A stretch of DNA of 64,000 bases from Papillibacter cinnamivorans DSM 12816 (GTDB lineage: Bacteria; Bacillota; Clostridia; Oscillospirales; Oscillospiraceae). The notes beneath the pieces are model-generated. The model searched no databases. It worked only from the letters and a program-made list of their open reading frames with translations, and was not told the DNA's origin. The stretch's first letter is position 1. Every line of letters begins with the position of its first letter. The stretch covers positions 434,001 to 498,000 of the forward strand of contig NZ_FWXW01000001.1 in NCBI RefSeq assembly GCF_900176335.1, in the 5' to 3' direction. Below, piece after piece: positions 58,893-64,000 of this stretch. A program made the position numbers and the translations under genes.

Positions 58893-59897
58893 CTATTTCA
58901 CATGCCACCAGGCAGGCACGAAGGCGTCGTTGAATTTCTGGACGGCGTAGGTGTCCGTCATGCCCGCGATGTAGTCGCACACCGTCCTCTCCAGGCCCTC
59001 GGTCTCCAGGCTCAGCCGGTAGTCCTCGGAAAGCTTCTCCGGATACCGGACGTAGTAATCAAACAGCCGTTTGAGAGCGTCCTTGGCCTTGGCTTCCTCG
59101 CCTTTCGCTCTGGGATTGCGGTAAACCCTTTCAAACATGAACTCCCGCAGAGCTTCCATGGCCGCGGCGACCTCCGGGGTCATCCGCAGCCCGGTCCCCT
59201 CCGCGCTCTGCCGGATCAGATCCGTCACCAGAGTGTTGATCCTCTCCCGGTGGGAACCTCCCAGTACCCTGACGATCTCTCCGGGCAGATCTTCCTTTGT
59301 AATAATGCCGGCGCGCATGGCGTCGTCGATGTCGTGATTGATGTAGGCGATCCGGTCGGCATACCGGATGATTTGCCCCTCCAGGGTTTCCGCCGTCTCG
59401 TCCCCGGTGTGGCAGAGGATTCCCCGGCGGACCTCGTAGGTGAGATTCAGGCCCTGTCCGTTGTTCTCCAGGAGCTCCACCACCCGCAGGCTCTGCTCGT
59501 TGTGCCGGAATCCTCCTGGGCAGAGCTCGTCCAGAGCCTGTTCTCCCGCGTGGCCGAAGGGCGTGTGCCCCAGATCGTGCCCCAGAGAGGCGGCCTCCGT
59601 CAGATCCTCGTTGAGCCGCAGGGCCCTGGCAATGGTCCGGGCGATGCGGGAAACCTCCAGGGTGTGGGTCATGCGGGTGCGGTAGTGGTCTCCCTCCGGC
59701 TGGAGAAACACCTGGGTCTTGTGCTTGAGCCGCCGGAACGCTTTGGAGTGGACGATCCGGTCCACATCCCTCTGATAGTCCGTCCGAACGGAGCAGGGCT
59801 CCTCCGGCCGCGCCCTTCCGGCGGACAGGGCCGCCCGGGCGGCGTAAGGCGCCAGAATGCGCTCCTCCGTCTCCTCGATCCGCTCTCTCACCGTCAT
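58893..59897 (-). CDS. dgt: dGTPase-like HD hydrolase
   Basis: 334 residues from ATG 59895-59897 after AAGGTGGTTGCT. HD domain: RTRMTHTLEVSRIARTIARA and SLGHDLGHTPFGHAGEQALD; DYQRDVDRIVHSKAFRRLKH at the start is typical of Dgt type 2 proteins. It hydrolyses dNTPs to nucleoside and triphosphate; substrate choice cannot be read. Upstream of dnaG-rpoD as in many Clostridia. Confidence 0.93.
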   Translation of the reverse strand: MTVRERIEETEERILAPYAARAALSAGRARPEEPCSVRTDYQRDVDRIVHSKAFRRLKHKTQVFLQPEGDHYRTRMTHTLEVSRIARTIARALRLNEDLTEAASLGHDLGHTPFGHAGEQALDELCPGGFRHNEQSLRVVELLENNGQGLNLTYEVRRGILCHTGDETAETLEGQIIRYADRIAYINHDIDDAMRAGIITKEDLPGEIVRVLGGSHRERINTLVTDLIRQSAEGTGLRMTPEVAAAMEALREFMFERVYRNPRAKGEEAKAKDALKRLFDYYVRYPEKLSEDYRLSLETEGLERTVCDYIAGMTDTYAVQKFNDAFVPAWWHVK

Positions 59898-60100
59898 AGC
59901 AACCACCTTCTTGCCGCCTGGCGCTGATATAGTGTATATACTCGTCCGACTGCGTTTTTCCTTTATATTTTTTTCGTTTTTTTATAAAAAAGTAAAGGCG
60001 TTTTGTAAGCAAAATATATCGATCCATCCAGAAAAGGATGATGCGGATCCCTGCCCGGCCTAACGGGGCGGTTCGCAGCCGGCTTTTCTCCGGGTAAAAC

Positions 60101-60125
60101 GAAAAACCGCCCGCAGGCGGTTCTG
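60101..60125 (-). terminator. Terminator behind yigZ
   Basis: On the minus strand AACCGCC (60122-60116), TGCG, GGCGGTT (60111-60105) is followed by TTTCGTTTT. It ends the hflX-yigZ run before dgt. Confidence 0.75.
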
Positions 60126-60169
60126 TTCCGCATACCCGGCCGGGGCACGGCAGATCTGCGCACTCCCGG

Positions 60170-60820
60170 TCATCGGCCGCTGTCCGTCCCCGCGCGCAAG
60201 GGCGCGGGGCGGAATACCTCGTCTTCCTCCCGGGGGATCACCCGTCCCGCCGATATCTCCGATATCCGCCGGTGAAATTCCTCCGCCCGCTCCCGAGGCA
60301 AAAGGGCCTGGATCTCCACTTCCGCGCCGTACCGGATCTCCTCTTGGGCCCCCTCCGCGGCGGTAATTTCCAGCCGGATCCGCTCCAGGAGAGGATAGGG
60401 GCACCGGATGGTCTCCCGGAGCCACAGGCGCATCACGCTGATCCCCGCCCGATCCAGGGTCAGTTTGGCCGACCGGGCGTAAGCCCGGGTGAGGCCCCCC
60501 GCGCCCAGGAGCGTTCCCCCGAAATACCGGGTCACGACGCACAGAACGTCGAATACGCCCTCCCGCCGCAGCACCTCCAAAACCGGCATTCCCGCCGTTC
60601 CCTGAGGTTCTCCGTCGTCGGAATAGCGCGTGATCCCATTTTCCCGGAGGATATAAGCGTATACGTTGTGGGTTGCGTCCCGGTGCATGGCCCGGATTTC
60701 CCGCAGAAGCTCAATTGCCTGTTCCTCCGTCTCCGCCTTCCGGATCCGCCCTATGAAGCGGGAGCGCTTTTCCGAAAACTCCGTCTCGGCATTCTCCGTG
60801 GGGACAAAATACTCTTCCAT
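60170..60820 (-). CDS. yigZ: YigZ/IMPACT family protein
   Basis: 216 residues, ATG behind GGAGGGGCGGAGG. The N-terminal IMPACT domain: SRFIGRIRKAETEEQAIELL, DATHNVYAYILRE, YSDDGEPQGTAGMPVLEVLR, VVTRYFGGTLLGAGGLTRAY. A C-terminal DUF1949-like ferredoxin fold follows. In eukaryotes the family inhibits GCN2; in bacteria a ribosome- or translation-related role is suspected. Downstream of hflX, 21 bp apart. Confidence 0.93.
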   Translation of the reverse strand: MEEYFVPTENAETEFSEKRSRFIGRIRKAETEEQAIELLREIRAMHRDATHNVYAYILRENGITRYSDDGEPQGTAGMPVLEVLRREGVFDVLCVVTRYFGGTLLGAGGLTRAYARSAKLTLDRAGISVMRLWLRETIRCPYPLLERIRLEITAAEGAQEEIRYGAEVEIQALLPRERAEEFHRRISEISAGRVIPREEDEVFRPAPLRAGTDSGR

Positions 60821-60841
60821 CCTCCGCCCCTCCGTCTTTCG

Positions 60842-62119
60842 TCAGCCTTCCGGTTCCTCCGGGATCACCGCGTATTCCCGCATCTGCCCCAAAGTCTTTC
60901 CGGTGCAGACCGCTTCCGCCTCGATGTACTCCTGGGCATACTCCACCCGGGTGACCTTCGCCTCCCGGTGCAGCTGCTCTAAAAGTCCCGCCCGGGAATA
61001 GGGCAGATGGAACAGGACCCGGCGGTTCCCCGAATCCAGGAGCCTCCCGACGGCCGTCTTCAGCTCCTCGATTCCCTTCCCATCCAGGGCGGAGATGCAC
61101 ACGATGTTCTCCCCGTGGGGCAAAATGTCGCCGTTTAAAAGATCGGCCTTGTTGAATACGTCCAGCCGGGGCGTCCCCGCGGCTCCCAGCTCCGCCACAA
61201 GCCCCTCCACCACCGCCGCCTGCTCCCTCCACCGGGGATTGGACGCGTCGATCACGTGAAGCAGAAGGTCCGCGTAGGAGAGCTCCTCCAGCGTCGCCTT
61301 GAAGGCGCTCACCAGATGGTGGGGAAGCTTCCGGATAAAGCCCACCGTGTCGGACACCAGCACCTCCAGAGTGTCGCTGATCCTCAGGGACCGCGTGGTG
61401 GTATCCAGCGTGTCGAACAGCCGGTTGTTGGCGGGGATCCCCGCCCCCGTCAGGGCGTTTAAAAGCGTGGACTTCCCGGCGTTGGTGTATCCCACGATGG
61501 CAACCACCGGGACCATGTTCTTGATCCTGCGCTGCCGCTGGACGTTTCGGTTCTGCCGTACGTCCTCCAGATCCTCCTCCAGCTTGGCTATGAGCCTTCG
61601 GATGTGCCGCCGGTCGCTTTCCAGCTTGCTCTCCCCGGGTCCCCGGGTGCCGATGCCGCCCCCCAGCCGGGACAGGGAAGTGCCCAGCCCCGTAAGCCGA
61701 GGGAGAAGATACCGGTACTGGGCAAGCTCCACCTGCAGCCGCCCCTCCCGCGTCTGGGCCCGCTGGGCGAAAATGTCCAGGATCAGGGCGCTGCGGTCGA
61801 TGACCCTCACCCCGGTCTCCTCCGCAAGCACCCGCAGCTGGGACGGGGTGAGCTCGTTGTCGAAAACCACCAGGGAAGCCTCTTCCCCGGCGGTAAGCTC
61901 CCGGAGCTCCTTCAGCTTTCCCGCCCCCACAAAGCTGCGGGGGTCCGGCGCCTCCCTGTTCTGCAGAACAATTCCGGCGCACTCGCCTCCCGCGGTCTCC
62001 AGCAGCGCTTTTAGTTCCTCCATGCTGGCCTCGTCCGAGGAGTCCTCCCCCAGGCGCGGGGAGGAGAGTCCCGCCAGTACGGCTTTTTCTATCTTCGTCT
62101 CTTTCTCTATGGTGTCCAT
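60842..62119 (-). CDS. hflX: GTPase HflX
   Basis: 425 residues from ATG 62117-62119 after GGAGGAACG. N-terminal HflX domain (FVGAGKLKELREL; VVFDNELTPSQLRVL; IDRSALILDIFAQRAQTREG), the glycine stretch RLGGGIGTRGPGESKLESDR and the G domain with VGYTNAGKSTLLNAL (about 207), DTVGFIRKLPHHLVSAFKAT and NKADLL. It splits stalled 70S ribosomes under stress. With yigZ it forms a leftward pair. Confidence 0.95.
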   Translation of the reverse strand: MDTIEKETKIEKAVLAGLSSPRLGEDSSDEASMEELKALLETAGGECAGIVLQNREAPDPRSFVGAGKLKELRELTAGEEASLVVFDNELTPSQLRVLAEETGVRVIDRSALILDIFAQRAQTREGRLQVELAQYRYLLPRLTGLGTSLSRLGGGIGTRGPGESKLESDRRHIRRLIAKLEEDLEDVRQNRNVQRQRRIKNMVPVVAIVGYTNAGKSTLLNALTGAGIPANNRLFDTLDTTTRSLRISDTLEVLVSDTVGFIRKLPHHLVSAFKATLEELSYADLLLHVIDASNPRWREQAAVVEGLVAELGAAGTPRLDVFNKADLLNGDILPHGENIVCISALDGKGIEELKTAVGRLLDSGNRRVLFHLPYSRAGLLEQLHREAKVTRVEYAQEYIEAEAVCTGKTLGQMREYAVIPEEPEG

Positions 62120-62196
62120 CGTTCCTCCGTAACCGTCTCCTGGCATCGGCCTCAGGCGTTCAGCTCCCTGCCGTACCCCGGAGGCCGCCGGGTCGC

Positions 62197-62715
62197 TTAC
62201 CGGACCTCCGGATTGTGACCCAGTGCTCCCGTAATCTCCCCCACGTACATACGGTGATAATCCCTTTCGGCATAAAACTCCGCTATGGCGGGATCCAGGA
62301 AATGCGCCGGCTCCAGGTCCTGAAAATAGAGCTTTCTGCAAAGAAGCACCAGCTCCGCCTCGGCAAAGAATACCCGGCCCTCCTCCGAGAAAACCGGGGT
62401 CAGCCCCGCCACCTGCACCTTGTCGGTATCCCGACCGCTTTTGGCCCCGCAGAGGGCCAGGGCTTTTCGGTATCCCTTGGGGAAAAAGGAGAGTGTGAAG
62501 CCGTCGGAAGCCTCCAGAAACTCCCGCGTGTAGCGCTGGGGCCGCACGTAGATGGTGGCCGTCGGCCGGTTCCACAGAACCCCCAGGGCTCCCCAGCTCG
62601 CGGTCATGGTGTTGAAGCCCTCCCGGCTCCCCGCCGTGATGAGCATCCATTCGTCCCCGATTCTTCGGAACACATTTTCATCCAGCTGTTTTACGTCGAT
62701 TCGTTCAAACGCCAT
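62197..62715 (-). CDS. Flavin reductase-like (FMN-binding split barrel) protein
   Basis: 172 residues, start after GGGAGGTTCAGCC. FMN-binding split barrel: LITAGSREGFNTMTASWGAL, then ATIYVRPQRYTREFLEASDG, TLSFFPKGYRKALALCGAKS and YHRMYVGEITGALGH near the end. Such proteins bind FMN and reduce flavin or small substrates; many in anaerobes are of unknown substrate. It lies alone before hflX (77 bp) and may share its transcript. Confidence 0.9.
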   Translation of the reverse strand: MAFERIDVKQLDENVFRRIGDEWMLITAGSREGFNTMTASWGALGVLWNRPTATIYVRPQRYTREFLEASDGFTLSFFPKGYRKALALCGAKSGRDTDKVQVAGLTPVFSEEGRVFFAEAELVLLCRKLYFQDLEPAHFLDPAIAEFYAERDYHRMYVGEITGALGHNPEVR

Positions 62716-62928
62716 GGCTGAACCTCCCGTTGAATGTTCGGCGGGACCGGGACCGCCTCTTGAACGGTCCTCCGCGCCCCTAATGAGTATTCTATCGCCG
62801 CGGCGCGCCCGGTATACCGGGAATACGGCGGCGCGCCTCCTCTTTTCTCCGGCGCGCCCTGAGAAAAGAGGAAAAAACGCCTGCGCCGGAAAGGCGCAGG
62901 CGTCAAGTACGACACGGATGGTTTTCTG
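62716..62928. other. Spacer with rpmE terminator and an extra inverted repeat
   Basis: Terminator on the minus strand: CGCCTGCGCC (62902-62893) pairs with GGCGCAGGCG (62887-62878), then TTTTTT. CCTCTTTTCTC (62839-62849) faces GAGAAAAGAGG (62861-62871), an 11-bp dyad, with GGCGCGCC inside and near it. No gene. Confidence 0.75.
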
Positions 62929-63132
62929 CTACTTGTCGAACCCGAATTTCTTGTTGAAACGGGTGACACGTCCGCCGCTGTCCACCAGCTTTTGTTTGCC
63001 GGTAAAAAAGGGATGACATTTGGAGCAAACCTCCACCTTGATATCCTTCTTGGTGGAACCGGTCTCGATTACTTCACCGCAAGCGCACCGAATCGTGGTC
63101 TGTGCGTACTTCGGATGAATTCCTTCCTTCAT
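62929..63132 (-). CDS. rpmE: Ribosomal protein bL31, zinc-binding form
   Basis: 67 residues, start after [33 protein letters not shown] and [19 protein letters not shown] supply the Cys residues of the zinc-binding (C+) form; the tail VTRFNKKFG is typical. Component of the 50S subunit at the central protuberance. Own terminator 27 bp after the stop. Confidence 0.97.
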   Translation of the reverse strand: MKEGIHPKYAQTTIRCACGEVIETGSTKKDIKVEVCSKCHPFFTGKQKLVDSGGRVTRFNKKFGFDK

Positions 63133-63345
63133 TTGGGTTCACCTCTTTCTCCGACAGAAAACCTTCTTTGCCGGTCCCCGGACCAGCGCAACGTTTATAC
63201 TAACATATGCCGCGAAAAAATGCAATCTTTTTTTCATCTATTCTTCGATAAAATCGGAGAATAGATGAATGGCCATGTGAACGTTTTTGTGCCGAAAGCC
63301 TAAAATAGAAGCTGAATGCAAATTTACCTTTTAGGGGAATTTGTA
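63133..63345. other. Spacer addA / rpmE with a 12-bp inverted repeat
   Basis: TTCATCTATTCT (63233-63244) and AGAATAGATGAA (63258-63269) form a stem with a 13-nt loop holding TCGAT/ATCGG. It is preceded by a T run on the plus strand. It lies 76 bp behind the addA stop and 100 bp before rpmE. The rpmE promoter is expected at about 63160-63230; I cannot fix it. Confidence 0.5.
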
Positions 63346-64000
63346 TTACATTTTTCCGTCACTGCAGGCACCCGGCCCCGCGCCCTTCGGTTTTCCTCCG
63401 CATTCGCCGGGGTTTTCCATCTCCAGGGCGCGTCCCGTGGCGAAGAAGTAGAGCATGAGTTTTTTCGCCGGCAGACCCGTCACCTCGGAAAGCGCCCGCC
63501 CGTATGCGCACAGCTGTCCCCGGTAAGCTTCCGCCCGTTCCGCCTCGGCGCCCTTCCGGACCCTGTCGGTCTTGAAATCCACCACCGTGAAGCCGTCCTC
63601 CTCCAGAATGCAAAGGTCGGCCACGCCCTGAAGTAGGATTTCCCCGTCCCCCGCCCCGGGGTAAAACTCCTCCGCAGGCAGAAGAACCGAAAATTTAAAC
63701 TCCCGCAGCAGCCGCCCGGCCGCCAGCACCCGTCTTCCCAAGTCAGCGTGGAAAAAGGCAGCCACCGCCTCGGGGTCCGCCGCCTCCGCCTGCTCCGGGG
63801 TCAGAAGCTTCCGCTCCGTCATCCGGGCGATCTCCGCCCGCACCTCCCCGGCGCTCCCGGCGTGGGCGAAATCGATATGCTGCATCACCAGGTGTAGGGC
63901 GGTGCCCCGCTCGGCCGAGGTGAGCCCCTGCCGCTGCGTCACAAAGCGCGGCCGGTCGAATAAAAACCGCCTTTGCCTCGGGGCGTTCTCCTCCGCTTCC
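63346..64000 (-). CDS. addA: AddA helicase/nuclease, C-terminal nuclease part (runs off right edge)
   Basis: 218 residues are visible without an upstream stop to the edge. The RecB-type nuclease domain is clear: SAERGTALHLVMQHIDFAHA, FKFSVLLPAEEF, LLQGVADLCILEEDGFTVVD, then FKTDRV (catalytic D...DFKTD) and YRGQLCAYGRAL. In relatives the nuclease motif ends UvrD-type AddA; the upstream FLFDRPRFV fits too. AddAB repairs double-strand breaks at Chi sites. The helicase part and addB should lie to the right. Confidence 0.88.
   Translation of the reverse strand, partial: EAEENAPRQRRFLFDRPRFVTQRQGLTSAERGTALHLVMQHIDFAHAGSAGEVRAEIARMTERKLLTPEQAEAADPEAVAAFFHADLGRRVLAAGRLLREFKFSVLLPAEEFYPGAGDGEILLQGVADLCILEEDGFTVVDFKTDRVRKGAEAERAEAYRGQLCAYGRALSEVTGLPAKKLMLYFFATGRALEMENPGECGGKPKGAGPGACSDGKM

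Overview
The window is a piece of chromosome from an endospore-forming Clostridia-type Firmicute (Bacillota). The evidence is spo0A, spoIVB, spoVD, yqfC/yqfD and ylbJ together with the genus-typical blocks mraZ-rsmH-ftsL-spoVD, yqfC-yqfD-phoH-ybeY-dgkA-era-yqzL-recO and dgt-dnaG-rpoD. The core genes are GC-rich. I read an Oscillospiraceae-like or neighbouring lineage, but the exact taxon is an inference. MurE carries the DNPR motif, so the wall peptide is probably meso-DAP.

Region 1 (1 to about 12.3 kb) is the right end of a prophage or phage-like integrative element. It is visibly more AT-rich than the rest and is integrated at the 3' end of a tRNA-Arg(ACG) gene. From the attachment end inward come a tyrosine integrase with an inserted HTH domain, a small HTH protein, a Bro-N antirepressor, a divergent CI/Cro-type switch with repeated operators, a leftward early operon (small unknowns, replication initiator, nuclease-fold protein, RecA/DnaB-type helicase), a rightward side cassette (two tiny membrane peptides, an RHH protein and a serine recombinase), then small terminase, two serine-type tRNAs and the truncated large terminase at the left edge. 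The far attachment site lies outside the window.

Region 2 (12.5-25 kb) holds a leftward methionine/one-carbon operon (MetH activation domain, MetH without that domain, homocysteine methyltransferase-MTHFR fusion), a YihY membrane protein, clpB under a perfect CIRCE element, the spoIVB-spo0A pair and a CorA-type transporter.

Region 3 (25.4-39.9 kb) is the division/cell-wall (dcw) cluster, read leftward from mraZ to ftsZ. A sigma-A-like promoter with MraZ-type boxes lies in front of it. murF, murD, murC, murB and ftsA are not in the cluster.

Region 4 (40-51.8 kb) is a leftward housekeeping string: coiled-coil protein, coaD, rsmD, uvrC, HPr, mutS2, recO, yqzL, era, dgkA, ybeY, phoH, yqfD, yqfC. 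Region 5 (52-55.5 kb) runs rightward: ogt, ylbJ, a small Cys protein and a P-loop ATPase. Region 6 (55.6-64 kb) is again leftward: rpoD, dnaG, dgt, yigZ, hflX, a flavin reductase-like protein, rpmE and the 3' end of addA. Several strong palindromes and a dispersed intergenic repeat sit in the spacers.

The least explained parts are in the prophage: the micro-peptide/RHH/serine-recombinase cassette with iterated repeats behind it, the odd tRNAs, and the antisense gene under the repressor. Also unexplained is the hairpin block between the ATPase gene and rpoD.
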